A stretch of DNA of 64,000 bases from Fulvia fulva (GCF_020509005.1 NC_063014.1:2480001-2544000), one strand, 5' to 3'; counted from the first letter of the stretch, positions 1 through 11,395 are shown. Numbers and translations: made by a program. Notes: generated by a model not told the origin, from the letters alone.

Positions 1-451
1 TAAATGAGAAACATGTGATCAATCACATGCAAGCAGAATAGCAGGCATAAGGTCGCCTCGATTGTGCCGAATAAAATTGCGGGGGCGCTTCCGATGGAGG
101 TTGAGCAGAAGGTTCCTGATGCGCTCCATGACGCCAGCGAGAAGAAGAGTCACATCTGGACAAGGATTAGATGAGGATAATGAGATGTGTGTCAGAGACA
201 ATGTGATGGTTGTGCAGTAGCTGTATCCCAGATAGAAGGAATCGACGAACCATACCGTTTCCCTCTTTCCATCTATCGCGTTGCCCTCGCGGCGACGACA
301 AGGCAGTACGGCCACTCCAGTACAGCCGTAGTACTTGGCTGCCATCCATCTCTTCGCAGTAGTGCCAGCTTCAGTAGTATCAATAGCGCGCAGTCCACGA
401 AGCGCTGCTTTCCATGCATCGCCGGTCTTTGTGTGAATGCTATACATCACC
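1..451. other. 3' flank of helicase gene, no supported gene
   Basis: This stretch lies downstream of the helicase stop codon. A minus-strand frame is open across most of it (about 19-468), but it overlaps the helicase C-terminus in another frame, shows no domain I recognise, and could be chance or an alternative 3' end. I see no RNA gene or repeat here. Confidence 0.5.
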
Positions 452-3400
452 CTATGGCGCAAGACCACGAATGAGATCTTGAGTCTTCAGCTCCTCCCTG
501 AAGTCGTTGAAGTAGCAGGGAGACTCGTCAGACCAAAACTTGTCCGGCTGGATCTCGCCTCCTATAGTCCAACGAATCGCCTTCGCTCGAGTCAACGCGA
601 CGTTGGCGCGACCAGAGTCATTCAGGAAACCTGTCGTTGGTCAGTACAAAGCGTGGTTGAGTGGTATGGCCTCATGCTTACCACTGAGCCAAATACGCTT
701 GCCGTCGCTGTCAAATTTCTGGATGCAGCCATCGAAGATGGTCATGAAGGCCTCTTGACCTTGACTCGCATCGAGCTGGACGAATCGGGGCAGGTGGGTC
801 GGAGGCAGGTCGTGGTCTCGAGCATACTTGCGTGCTTTCCTCCTCCAGTCAATGAGCTAGTTTAGGTTAGTATTTTGCTCTGCTCGGGACGGCATAGTAC
901 TTACCGAGTTCTTGTAGGCGCACATGATCATGACCTCTTCCTCCATGTCATCCCAGAAGTAGTCGTGCAGTGCTGGAAAGATCTTCTCGAAGAAGATGTC
1001 CGGGTGGGTGGCGACTTTGCGAGACTGGAAGTGGTCCTTCTCGACTGTGCCACTGACCCTGATCCAGGCATTGCGTACGGCGCGTTCGGTGTTGGTGTTC
1101 TCCCACTGAGCACGTTCCAGTTCACCCATGCGGCTTGTGAGAATGCCAGACAGAGCTCTCTTCAGGCCTGGTCTCTCCTCTTCTAGGAGTCTACTTGTAC
1201 CACGGCCATCTCGCAGACGCCCACCGTACAACTGACGATTTGGGAAATCCGAGAGACACTCATGCTGCGTACTGGTTAGCTGGAGAAGGGTTTCCGGAGC
1301 CATTGCATACTGACCATGCGCATCTGCTCTACCAAACGCACACAAGGGAAGCCCTCCCTGACAAGACGCAATGGTAACGGCAGCTCCAAGCGTTCTCGAT
1401 ACATGTTCAGTTGCGCGGCTCCTCTCGCAGACGTGGTTATCGGCTTCAGTTGCCTGCGAAGCGTCAGCCATCTGCACTCACAAATCTGGTGTGAGGAACT
1501 TACTCTTCATCGCCAAATAATACGGCGCCCTTGACGTGATCTCTCCAGATCTTGTTCGCGATACCAGACCAAACGTTGGGCTCAACATCCTTGCAGGCTT
1601 CGTCGACGGAAACGACAATGCCTTTGCAGTCATCCCTGTCGCCATTTTCATTCATGCCAAAATTAGCCTCGAGCTCCCAGCAGCGAGCGTTGCCTGTAGT
1701 GGTAATCATGAAGCGACTGAGTCGAACAAGATGGCTCTTGCAGGCCTCATAGCTCCACTCGAACTTCTGCATCTCCTCTACATTCTTGCTTGGAAAGCTT
1801 CCATCACGAATTTGGGCGAGATAGCCTCCGAAGACCTCCCACACGTCGACTTTGTTCTGGCCTTCGCGTGCTGAAGACTCTGTCTGCTGAGAGTCGTCCT
1901 CTTCTGGTTGGCAGCGGGCATCATAGTACTCCGAAAAGGAACTGGAGGACCTTCGACCTCGGGAGCCTGGGGCCCGAAGGAAGCAGGTAAGCTCGCCTAG
2001 GTCGGATTCGTTGATGACACCCTGCTCAAGACCATGATCTCTAGCCTCTGCTTTCTCATTGTCACGATTGTGTACTCGATGCAACATGAATTGTAGCTTG
2101 TGAATGCCAGTAGCTTGACCATCGACATGGCCAACGCGGCGATGCCGGCCCTGCTCTGCTGTCATCTTGTCCGGACCAAGATCTCGAGAGGATGGGTAGT
2201 TGCGATAGAACCTAAACCCAGGTAGGTCGATCTTTGCGATAGCTTTGGTGAAATGGTCGCAATTTGCGTTGGCCGGCGCAAAGGCCAATATGTGGTATCC
2301 TAGCTTCCAGAAGAAGACCGAAAGAGCTTGTTGCAAAAGTGTCTTGCCAGTACCGGCCGGACCAAGGACCATTAGAAGGCCTCCTTTCACCGAATGGATT
2401 CCATTGATGGCTCTCAGCTGCTCGGCATTCCACTGCACTCAGCCTCTCAGCCACCGCTTCGCCTCCACAAGTGTTCGAGTGTCAATGTCGCGGCCTCCAG
2501 ACAGGTCAACATCGGGCACAGCGTCGTATGCCTGGTTGAGCAAGATATCGTGCTATCGCTTGTTGCCCGGTAGCCATAGTTCTTGAATTGTCTACAGAGC
2601 CGATTTTGTGGTGAAGCTCTTGTAGTGCGGAGTGAAGTGGACGTTATACCGGGTGGCGTCCCACTGATCGGGCTCGTTGGCATGCTGACCGAAATGCTCC
2701 TTGGGGTGCGAGGTGATCACGAAGAAGGCATCGTGGTGTGGCAGACTCCAGGGATCTTCCAGAAGGAAGCCGCTGAACTTGTCCTCAGATCTGCCTGGGA
2801 TGCTGAACCTCATTTCGACATCGAGGTGGTTCGGTAAGCGATACTTTGTCGTCTCACGACCTGTCTGCAGCGTTCTGACCGCCTCGTTGAACGTGACTGC
2901 CAGAATAGCGAGGGGGATGCCGGGAAGCTTGTAGAGCTTGCTCTTGTGCGATACAGCCGCCCACAGACTGAGCGACTTTTTTGACTCTGCTTCCTGTTGC
3001 ACGACAGACAGCAAAAGTGTTTTCAGCCTCATATTGCTTGAGTGTTCCATATGTATGCGTTGCTTCTTGTGCAATCATGGGCAGGGGTAAGTCGTCCTGT
3101 AGCATGCGGCCCAGAGGTCGAGCCAAATTCACTTCTTCGCCAAAATCGATGTGGTCCCTCCCGTGCCCAAAGTTGTAAAACTCGTAACGACTCAACGAGG
3201 GGAGAAGTGGTCCGGAACCTCCGGGAAGACGAGCGCGTATCTTGCTTAGCGTCGCAGCAGAGGTGGTCTGCCAGGATGCTGGATCGGGATCGCTCAAGAA
3301 GCAAAGTTTGTGAGGCTCGTCGGGCCGCAGCAGTTTCTGCATCTCTCGCACCATAGCAAGAGATGAAGAATGGAGCCTTGACCTGTATCTCGAGATCTTA

Positions 3401-4300
3401 CCAAAGCCCGAACAAGTCGCACCAGATACCGTGAATGAGATGTGCTGTCTATTGCACTGCAGCCAGGTGTCTCTGTAGTTGGTCCATTGGAAATTGGCAA
3501 TGGGCTCTTTGACGACGTCAATGGCGCTGAAGTGGAAGTCGAGAGCCAGAGTGAGTCGCGAGCCAGTATCCTTGAAGCGACATGTCAGGCGAATCACTGG
3601 TGCTCGGTACTATTACTATGTCAGTATGTTCACAGAACTTGCAGTAAGAAGTATGTACCAAGTTGACGAAGGCAAGAGAGCACTCGCAATGAGTCTTGGT
3701 CCATGGATCACCTGGGAGCGCTAGACCATCTTCGAGGACCATATGGCATGGCACATCGGGCGATACCGCGGTAAGTGCTCGTAGAAGACGTTGATCGACG
3801 TTGGGTGCTTCGCTACTTTCTGGATGGAAGAGACCACTCAGCTCAGTATTACGGTCAATGTCTTTGCCAGTGATGGCATCGCGCAGACAGGTCAGATGGG
3901 CCACGATTTTGGGATCGTGCTCCGGTATGGGTCGGCTAAGCAGCGCCATACTGTCGGTGGTGTTGTGCGGCAAGTCCTTCACTGGGGTCCACCCCATAGA
4001 GCGGATATCGTCACAGAGTTGGAAGATGTGCCGTGCATGCTCTGGACGGTGATGTGACAGCGGAACAGGAACAGAAAGTCCGTGGCAGTGGATAACTCTT
4101 CTCGGTTGTGCGGCGAAAGCAGGCAGCTGTGGCTCGGCGGGGCAGTCACTCGCGTTTGCATGTGCTTCAGACACAGTGAAGCGGACCTCCAAGCGTGCGA
4201 CCTTTCGTCATTGGTCGTCGGGAAGCTCCGGACAGTGGCGCATATAGAGTCGTATCGTCAGGACAAGAGAAGGCGAGCCGTTCAAGCAGATGCTCTGACA
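452..4300 (-). pseudogene. UPF1/NAM7-like SF1 helicase gene, 5' half broken
   Basis: A superfamily-1 RNA/DNA helicase of the UPF1/NAM7/DNA2 group. Visible motifs are Walker A GPAGTGKT (about 2338-2361), a DEAC-type Walker B (VDEACKD), GDEEQLKPI, the EQMRM motif followed by LSDFPNRQ, DASQGQE (motif V) and RANVALTRA (motif VI); the stop is at 452-454. GT-AG introns that restore these motifs are 3610-3658, 1454-1503, one near 1266-1317, about 857-904, and 631-681. The upstream half is damaged: in-frame stops at 4208-4210, 2592-2594, 2553-2555 and 2439-2441 interrupt otherwise protein-like sequence, and the frame changes near 3010-3040 with no plausible intron. Three of the four stops need only one C-to-T change from Gln or Arg; the fourth (4208-4210) also fits this. 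The true start is not found. An unusual intron over 2440-2592 could remove three stops but would also discard protein-like sequence. I read it as a decayed gene with an intact-looking ATPase end. Confidence 0.62.
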
Positions 4301-4428
4301 TTTACAGCCAGTCTTCGAATTGGTACTGAGTGCGTCAGGTTGGGCCAAGCCGCGGTCATAAGCTCATGCTCCTTCTCGCGATTCACATGCAGAGAGACGC
4401 CGCGCTGATTCGTCCTCCCACATTTCTT

Positions 4429-4944
4429 CTACGCCACATAATTGCCCCACTGCATCACCATCCACACCGTGGATACCGTGCTCACAATCACAGGACTCGC
4501 CAAACCCTTGCCCCACCTCGCCGAGCCAAACACCAGCCACTCCGTGAAGAAATGGGCGAAAGCCAGTGCATAGGTCCACAAGCAGATCTGATACATGAGC
4601 GGATCGGTGATGTTGTACGCAGTATACAGTCTGACGATACTGCTGAGAGCGGTCCAGGTTCCGAAAGTTCTGGCGCTGAGCTCGTTGACGGGAGACTGGC
4701 TGGAGGTCTTGTTGTCGCCTGCGCCAGTCGATTGCGTAGTCTTGGATACACCGGAGTATACTTGACGTGAGCCGGCCAGGGAGAGGTAGCATTGCACCGA
4801 GTTGCCTATTGAGACGATGGCGAGCTGGAGGACGTTAGCAGTGAATTACGTGCAGGGTGTAAGAACGCGTACGAAGAGTAGCCATTTGGGGAGTACGCCA
4901 TCGTGCTGTGGCAGGTAGGCAGTCGGCGAGCTCAGTGAAGACAT
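4429..4944 (-). CDS. Erg28, ergosterol-biosynthesis scaffold protein
   Basis: Erg28 is a small ER membrane protein that tethers the C-4 demethylation enzymes (Erg25, Erg26, Erg27) and Erg6 in ergosterol synthesis. The product is 155 residues, close to the usual fungal length of about 150. It starts at the ATG at 4944 (MSSLSSPTAYLP), with a 48 nt GT-AG intron at 4825-4872 that joins PKWLLF to LAIVSIGNSVQ in frame. Diagnostic family motifs are TFGTWTALSSIVRLYTAYN, the LWTYALAFAHFFTEWLVF membrane segment and ARWGKGLASPVIVSTVS before a last hydrophobic helix. About four membrane segments are visible. A low-complexity stretch (residues about 45-65, rich in Ser, Thr and Lys) separates the first two. 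It is transcribed divergently from the ketoacyl-CoA reductase gene 219 bp away. The coding frame is undamaged, unlike the helicase gene next to it. Confidence 0.93.
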
Positions 4945-5163
4945 GGTCAAGTCGTATCCAATTGATCATCGCCACCGACACGTCTCCCTTTTTGTTGCAC
5001 AGTGTGTTGGCGATATTCCGGAGCAGTCAGTTCCAAGCGAAGCGGAAGTCAGCCAGTCGCGTCTCCGCTATCACGTGCCGGGCCGCGCTTCCTGCATTGG
5101 CGCATTGTGGTGGGAGGGCTGCTCAACATACACTGCACAAAGCCCTCTAGACAGCACGTCAAG
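4945..5163. promoter_or_regulatory. Shared divergent promoter, ERG28 / ketoacyl-CoA reductase
   Basis: Only 219 bp separate the two start codons, so both upstream regions must lie here. I see no clear TATA box. Both genes act in ER lipid synthesis, which makes co-regulation plausible but unproven. Confidence 0.6.
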
Positions 5164-6216
5164 ATGGGTATCGAAGAGAGTCTCCCGGTCGATATCCATG
5201 CCGCCCCGACAACGCAAGCCTTCGCGTTCATCGGCATCGCCTTCATTGCATGCAAGATCTTCTGCTTCTGGAGGTTGATTGCATCGCTCTTCATCCTGCC
5301 CGGTGCTCAGGTATGCCAGCATCTATGCATGCTATAGCTGCAATGGCTGACATGTGCATAGCTCTCCAAGTTCGGCAACAAGGGATCGTGGGTGGTAGTG
5401 ACAGGCGCGGCGGACGGCATCGGCAAAGAATACGCTCTCCAACTCGCAGCCAAAGGATACAACATCCTCCTCGTCTCCCGAACCAAATCGAAGCTCGACA
5501 CACTCGCGGAGGAGATTGAGAGCAAGTACAAGGTGCAGACCACGATACACGCCATGGACTTTGCGGCGAACAAGGACGCCGACTACACAGCATTGAAGCA
5601 GCTCGCTGCAGGTCTCGATGTTTCCATCCTGATCAACAACGTGGGACAGAGCCACAGCATACCCGTGCCATTCACCGAGACCCCCGAGACGGAGGTGCAG
5701 GATATCATCACCATCAACTGCACCGGCACTCTGCGCATTACACAGCTCATCGCACCCGGCATGGTGCAGAGGAAGCACGGCTTGATCTTGACCATGGCTT
5801 CGTTTGGTGGAATCATGCCTACACCTCTCCTCGCAACATACAGCGGCAGCAAAGCATTCCTGCAACAATGGTCGACTGCCCTCAGCGGCGAGCTTGCTCC
5901 TCATAACGTTCACGTCCAGCTTGTGCAATCCTACCTCGTCACTTCCGCCATGAGCAAGATCAGACGATCGTCAGCTCTGATCCCAACACCGAAGCATTTC
6001 GTGCGCGCCGCACTGGGCAAGATTGGAAGATCTGGAGGAGCACAGGGCATTGCTGCGACGAGTACACCATACTGGTCGCATGGCATTATGCATTGGGCGA
6101 TCGCGAGCTTTGCCGGGACGATGAACGGGCTGGTGCTCAACATCAACAAGAACATGCATCAGGACATTCGCAAGAGGGCGTTGAAGAAGGCCGAGCGGGA
6201 TGCAAAGAAGGCTTGA
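5164..6216 (+). CDS. IFA38: Very-long-chain 3-oxoacyl-CoA reductase
   Basis: This NADPH-dependent short-chain dehydrogenase performs the first reduction of the fatty-acid elongation cycle at the ER, acting after the Elo condensing enzymes and giving precursors for sphingolipids. The product is 333 residues. Exon 1 (5164-5310) ends with GAQ, a 51 nt intron (5311-5361) follows, and exon 2 runs from 5362. The N-terminus holds a membrane helix ([15 protein letters not shown]). The Rossmann motif is VTGAADGIG, followed by [15 protein letters not shown] and the catalytic pair in YSGSK. The C-terminus is rich in lysine ([12 protein letters not shown]), which fits ER retention. Length, order of motifs and N-terminal anchor match fungal KAR/Ifa38 enzymes rather than soluble reductases. 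The start is the first ATG of the anchor-containing frame. The name is by family resemblance. Confidence 0.93.
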
Positions 6217-6668
6217 TTGGAAGGATAGCCACAAAGAGTTGTTCATATCAGAGATACCACAGCAGTTGCATATACCAGAAATGAAGAGACGGCCGCGGCT
6301 CTTGCTTGAACAAGTTTCCTCGTCGATGTTGGTGTTGCCAAGGCAAAGCGGTTGGAATGACCCACCGTCAGCTACGAGCAAGGTAGGGAGCTTGCGCTTT
6401 GCTTGACACGACAACACCTCATCAACGAGATGACTGTTGTTCCAGCTCTTCCGCGCATTCCTGGCAGCAAGTGACCAACAAATGCCTGTGCTTTCATCAC
6501 TGACCCAACCGCCGCCATGGGATTTTACCTGCATACACTATAAGGTATCTTCCACTACACACCTGATACACCCTGAACTTCCCTGCTGAAAGGAGATCGT
6601 CACCCAAAGAGACTGTCACATTGAACACACTGTCGTCAAGAAGTTGCTACAACATCCCCATCTCCAAC
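6217..6668. other. Convergent intergenic region
   Basis: The stretch holds the 3' ends of the reductase gene (plus) and the VWA gene (minus). No gene, RNA or repeat is recognisable. A short pyrimidine-rich run lies at about 6640-6700. Confidence 0.5.
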
Positions 6669-9174
6669 CTATTCCCCGTCCTCATCATCCTCCAAATCAC
6701 CATAGTACCCTCCATGCGCCTCGTTCATATGCTCATAAATCTCACCCACCCCCCTGCGCCTCGCCACAATGGAAATTCAGCCCGAAGTTGGTTCGCGGTC
6801 GTCTCTACATCGATGATTGTCTGGCGTCCCTGTGAGCAGCCTACACAAGTAAAGGTTGCTTCGTCCAGGCCGTGTCGATACTCCAGCGGCCTGATCATTC
6901 CGTTGAGACACTTGGAGCATTCTAGTATCGGAGCGGTTTCTCCCATGCGGCAGTAATGACACTTTGGTCGCACGTTCAGCCTGTCGGCTTCGTGGACGAT
7001 GTACTGGGCTCGACAGTGCTTAGCGCTGCATTCGTACCAGTATATGTTCTCCGCTTCGCCATCAGCGTCTGCAGTGTGGCAATGGATATTGGCTTGATCA
7101 GTGGCATTGGGATTGTCACGATTGTAGCAGCACAGTCCACAAATGTTTTCTGGTCCCATGCCAGTCACTGATCGATGGTACTGGCATAGCTTGCACATGA
7201 TGGTAGGACCGAGAGACATAGTCGTCTTGTGAGGCGTCCAGGCTACTTGAGCGTGCAGCGTTGTATCAAGATTAAGCTCCAACATCTTGTAATCCACGAG
7301 GCGCCTGAACAGCTCCCGATCCTGGTCCCAGAGCAAGCCAGCCTCACTTCCCATGAAGCCGTCATTATAGTGCTCAGTATAAGCCTTATCAGCATCAAGA
7401 ATCAGGGACAGACAGCTGACATTCCACGTCTCAGGAATCTCAACATCATTCCATCAATCTCGCCAAAGAAGCATCACTTCCTCAGCAGCACGTCTCAGGG
7501 GCTGTACTCCCATCCGGATAGTGAGAGCTCCAAGCAATGCAGCAGCGCGACCGGAGAGCATAGTACCCGGGACCACGATATGTAGGAGAATCCGCCAGAA
7601 CTTGCGGCCATACTCCTTTCGGACCAATGCCATAGGGATCCTGGTCACAGTCTCCTGTCCAGCGGCAGCAATGTGACCTGGCATCGCATCAGCAGACTCG
7701 ACAAATGTCAGTCGGGTAAGCACTCGTCCTAAGCGTCGCAGGATACGGTAATCACAAGATCGTCCCAGCTCTAGGAGCTCATCCCGCCGGAAGGAAGTGA
7801 TGGGGCGGTTGTCTTCGCTGTCCTCGTCCTCGGCTTGAGGCGCCAACTCATACGACAGCGTTGGATCCAAGCATACGCATGGATACTGCAACCCCTTTGG
7901 CACCTTAGCGATAGCCTCGAGAACCTCTGCAGTATAGTCGTAAGACTCTTCCAGCCAGGTCTTCATCTTCGCTCGGTCATCCGCGTACGCGAGACCGTTG
8001 ACTTTCAGCCCGAACAGATCCAGGAGGTCTTGCCCATGAGGGTTTTCCTTATCATTACAGAAGGTCCGCCAAAGAGAACCAAAGACAGGATTCAAGCTCA
8101 TAGCAGCCACATCGCTCTCAATAATAGCGCGGAGATGCGTGGTAACGATGTCTCGATACGCTGCATCTTCCTTATAAGACCGTGCAAAGTCCTTTAGCGG
8201 AGTCGCCTTCTTTGGCAGTCGTTGTTCGAGAAGCTCGGATGTGAGAGCTAGCCGTTGAGATGCAATCACATCTCCAAACGGGAGGAAAGCAGCGAGCTCG
8301 CCTTCTGCTTTCACTTTTCCGATATCTGTGTCCACGTACCAGGAGAGCTTCGCAGGAAGTGCGACCGATCCAGCTCCCTCCTTCTTCACACCCATCCAAG
8401 CTAGCAAGACCTCAACCGTGACCTCAGAAATGGTACGTGCCTGGGAGTTGTTCAAGTGAATAGCAGCGCCTCGCGTCATGGTGGCTAGGTAGTCGAAATA
8501 GGCAGAATCCTGTGGATGGTACGGGAAGTGTAGAATCGACATGACTTGTACCCTCTTCTCTCCCTCGCGCATGGTCTTCGCAGCAGAGACCCAATCCGCG
8601 AAGAGTGGCCCGTATCCGCCATAACTCTGCGGATCAGAGAGGGCTTGTAACTCCTTGTCTCCGTTGTGAGCACGGGTCTTAAGGCCTTCGATATGAGGTG
8701 GCGCATCGGCGTAGACTAGCATGAGGGTCTTTGCATCGGTGCGCATGTACTCATATGCCTGAGCAAGGCCAGTCTTCGCGGCTTCAGGGTGGTCGTCGGA
8801 TTCCCCGCGAACGGCGTGCAGAGCGTTTGCTTTGGCGATTAGGGTGGCTCCGCCGTCTTGCTGCATTTGAGCGCAAGAAGTCCAGCCTGACCAGTCGAGG
8901 AGGTCGCGGTGGGCATAGTCGCGATACGCTAGTATGCCGATGCCTGTTGATCCGTTAGCTGGCACTTCAGGTGTCTAGACGTTCGAGGAAAGTGGGAGCA
9001 TACGTAGCACGACGCGCTCCTGGATCACTCACGATCAAAGCAGTTCGTCAGGGCTGAAATAGAGATGATTTGTGGTAGTGATTGCTTCAGTGCTTGGAGA
9101 TAGCTGGTCATAGACGCCGTGGCGTCAACCAGTATGAGGAGGTCCACAACCTCTTTTTCCGAGCTGTTGGCCAT
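6669..9174 (-). pseudogene. VWA-domain / zinc-ribbon protein gene with nonsense and frameshift
   Basis: Exon 1 starts at 9174 and encodes a von Willebrand A strand with a MIDAS-like DATAS motif ([11 protein letters not shown]). An 89 nt intron (8944-9032) joins NCFD to RIGILAYRDY in frame. About 500 residues of VWA and unknown fungal domain follow. The C-terminal part has many Cys pairs (CKLC, CGLC, CHYC, CSKC, CVGC), suggesting several zinc ribbons or a RING-like fold. Two lesions are visible. An in-frame TGA at 7454-7456 falls between LLWRD and WNDVEIPETW, with the same frame open and protein-like on both sides. Later, after a run of six G (plus positions 6749-6754), the coding frame ends at 6725, while the neighbouring frame continues as a convincing acidic tail ending DLEDDEDGE at 6669. 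One extra G in the run would join them. The function is not established; related proteins are annotated only as VWA proteins. Sequencing error is possible for the homopolymer, less so for the TGA. Confidence 0.68.
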
Positions 9175-9273
9175 TTGTCTTGATTGTACGACCTCGAAAT
9201 GATGAACGGCATTTAATATATACTGAGCATGCGTGCTTGACTCACCTGTGGCTGTGCCAGTGAGTCACGTGCA

Positions 9274-9567
9274 TCAAGTTGAGACACCGCCAGCGGGCTG
9301 AGGACGAAACATGTCACCAATCTTGAGGGGCGTAATTACAAGCCAGGCGTATTCGTAGTCATCGCAGGACGCATGGCGATCGAGACAGTCATATGATCTG
9401 GCCATACGGCTGGCGAAGGCCTCACCATCACCCTGTGCTGGAGATGTGTCGTTGGCTTGGCATTGCCTACAGTCCATGCAGAACCTTCGCAGCAGGTCTG
9501 AAGCTCTCGACTGTCTGAAGAGGGAGAGTCTCAGGAACTCTGCTATCGGGAAGTGTGCATAAGCCAT
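9274..9567 (-). CDS. Possible small protein, 97 residues, unrecognised
   Basis: This ATG-initiated frame lies 22 nt downstream of the 601-residue gene's stop, in another frame. It contains a CMDCRQC cluster near residue 30 and no membrane segment. I recognise no family. It could be a small gene, a lost exon of a neighbour, or chance, and I keep it only as a possibility. Confidence 0.22.
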   Translation of the reverse strand: MAYAHFPIAEFLRLSLFRQSRASDLLRRFCMDCRQCQANDTSPAQGDGEAFASRMARSYDCLDRHASCDDYEYAWLVITPLKIGDMFRPQPAGGVST

Positions 9568-9589
9568 TTCGATGCGAACCCCGGTGAAG

Positions 9590-11395
9590 TCATCCCAATC
9601 CCCCGATCCAGCGCAGTATCCTCAATGGCACCATCAGCGGCCAAAGCAAGACTTCCAGCAGATGCATAATCGCCGCGCCGAGCTTCCACAGCATCGCAAG
9701 CGTTGTGCATATGGCCAAGGCATGCGCTGCCAAAGACAGGACTTGCTTCAAGGCGATCATCTTCTCCGTCGTCGAAGCCTCCGAAGACGACAATGTTTCT
9801 ATGACAGCCACTTTTGGCATTTCCAAGCTCTTTGCGGACGACAGAAATAGCCTCAGCAGATCCACCAACATCTCAGCGCTGAGGGTAGTCTTCGGCCCGC
9901 CAAGTATATCGGCTCCCGATTCATGTTGATCTGCAGGCTCGGCATACGACGAAACCCTCCGGTGAATGACAGTAGCACTCGATATGTCCCGGATCTCTGC
10001 ACACTTCTCTTGGCCATTGTTGTCTCGCTGACAACTCAACGAACACTCCCGACTCTTGTCTCGACCCGTTGGGAGTGTCGCTCTTGGCACAGCAGCAAGC
10101 TCCGGCCGCACCAGCTTCACGCGCGGAAGACAGCTCAGATCCGCAACTTCGAAGCTACCAGGTACACATATAGGAGGCTGACCGGATCCCGACCTCTGCT
10201 TCAAGGCTTCACCATGATGATGATCTACGTTGGCAGGGTTGACAACAGCCGACGGACTGGGCGCCGAGCCGATCGACTTCACGGGAAGTTGTTCCGTTGC
10301 TCGGCATGCATTGTGTTGCGGGACGGTCCTGGGGATCTCACGACTTGTTGAGGCCGGTTCCTTGACATGTTGAGTCTTCTTTGGGGATGCAAAAGGGGCG
10401 AATAATGTTGCTGCTTTGGCCTCGAGCTTGTCCACGAAGCGTCGTGGCTCGTTGCTTGTCATGTTCGTGTCTGACCTTGGCGTCTTCCGCTTGCGTACTG
10501 TGATTCTCGATAGCTCGGGGGATGTCTGCGTATGCTCGTACCGGTATGGCTTGAATGATGGTTGGCCTGGAACTCCAGGACACAGAGCGTATAGGTCATC
10601 TTCAGTGAATCCCTCGTCTAGCTTGGACGAATGTTGACCTGAGCCGCGCAGCAACCGCTGGTCGTATCCTTCGCTTGATACACGCCTAGTCTTCTGTCGA
10701 TAGTGCTTGAGAGCCTCAATCTGTTCAGGAGTATAGCCCGGGTACATGAAAGGCTGTGGCTCACGTGCCGATGGCATGTGCACTACGAACTGGTCATCCT
10801 TAAGCACCGAATCTCGGCGTTCTGGGCCGTCTAGGGCATCGAATCGACCCGTCGTGGGTGTAGTTGTCTCTCCCTGTCGACTGGAATGCCGTCGATGTTC
10901 ACGAGGTGGTGCTTCCTGTTTAGACACATTTCCAATCTTTCGTCCCTGGTTCGCTCTACACTTTACCGTCCTCGATCCAAAGTCGGGTGTTGGTAACGTC
11001 TGATCGTTAGTACGTAATCTCAATGCCTCACCTGGGGAGTCTGGTGTGCAGGGTGTCCTTGTGCCTACACTGGGAGAGATGAGACCAGTGCGCGGGTTCG
11101 CGGCTCGAGCGGTGATATAGTCGTCGCTGTCTTTCATACGCATGATTGGAGGCCGGCGAGATGTCCGTCGCGAATTGTGTCTGCCCAGGATTCTCGATGG
11201 AACGTTGGTTGCAGGCTTGAGCTTCGATCGCAAACTCCGTTTTGGTGGGAGACGCCAATGTGGTGGGCAAAGTTCTGGTGCTTTCCAGTCGTCCACTGAC
11301 ATGGCAAGTCGTGCAGCTTCTGTCGCAATTCTCAGGTTGTGGTGTCCGTCCCGCTCGGTTTCTGTGATCTGGGTGAAATGTGCCGCGTTATACAT
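9590..11395 (-). CDS. Orphan protein with hydrophobic C-terminal tail
   Basis: The product is 601 residues from the ATG at 11395 (MYNAAHFTQITE). The frame is open 60 nt further upstream but without an ATG, so an upstream exon is possible. The first 450 residues are polar, basic and rich in Pro, Ser and Arg, and look disordered. Two short segments look more ordered: MRMKDSDDYITARAANPRTG (about residue 85) and PGYTPEQIEALKHYRQKTRR. The last 60 residues are strongly hydrophobic (LSLAAHALAICTTLAMLWKLG, then LLEVLLWPLMVPLRIL), which suggests a tail-anchored or hairpin membrane protein. No enzyme motif is visible. I do not recognise the family. The frame is long, uninterrupted and has normal CA/TG content, which supports a real gene. 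Confidence 0.6.
   Translation of the reverse strand: MYNAAHFTQITETERDGHHNLRIATEAARLAMSVDDWKAPELCPPHWRLPPKRSLRSKLKPATNVPSRILGRHNSRRTSRRPPIMRMKDSDDYITARAANPRTGLISPSVGTRTPCTPDSPGEALRLRTNDQTLPTPDFGSRTVKCRANQGRKIGNVSKQEAPPREHRRHSSRQGETTTPTTGRFDALDGPERRDSVLKDDQFVVHMPSAREPQPFMYPGYTPEQIEALKHYRQKTRRVSSEGYDQRLLRGSGQHSSKLDEGFTEDDLYALCPGVPGQPSFKPYRYEHTQTSPELSRITVRKRKTPRSDTNMTSNEPRRFVDKLEAKAATLFAPFASPKKTQHVKEPASTSREIPRTVPQHNACRATEQLPVKSIGSAPSPSAVVNPANVDHHHGEALKQRSGSGQPPICVPGSFEVADLSCLPRVKLVRPELAAVPRATLPTGRDKSRECSLSCQRDNNGQEKCAEIRDISSATVIHRRVSSYAEPADQHESGADILGGPKTTLSAEMLVDLLRLFLSSAKSLEMPKVAVIETLSSSEASTTEKMIALKQVLSLAAHALAICTTLAMLWKLGAAIMHLLEVLLWPLMVPLRILRWIGGLG

Noticed and set aside
19..468. 149-residue minus-strand frame
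   Set aside because: It overlaps the helicase C-terminus out of frame and has no recognisable domain.
7454..7456. TGA in the VWA gene as selenocysteine or programmed readthrough
   Set aside because: Filamentous ascomycetes lack the selenocysteine machinery as far as is known, and the base context (TGA TGG) is not a known readthrough signal. A plain nonsense change is simpler.
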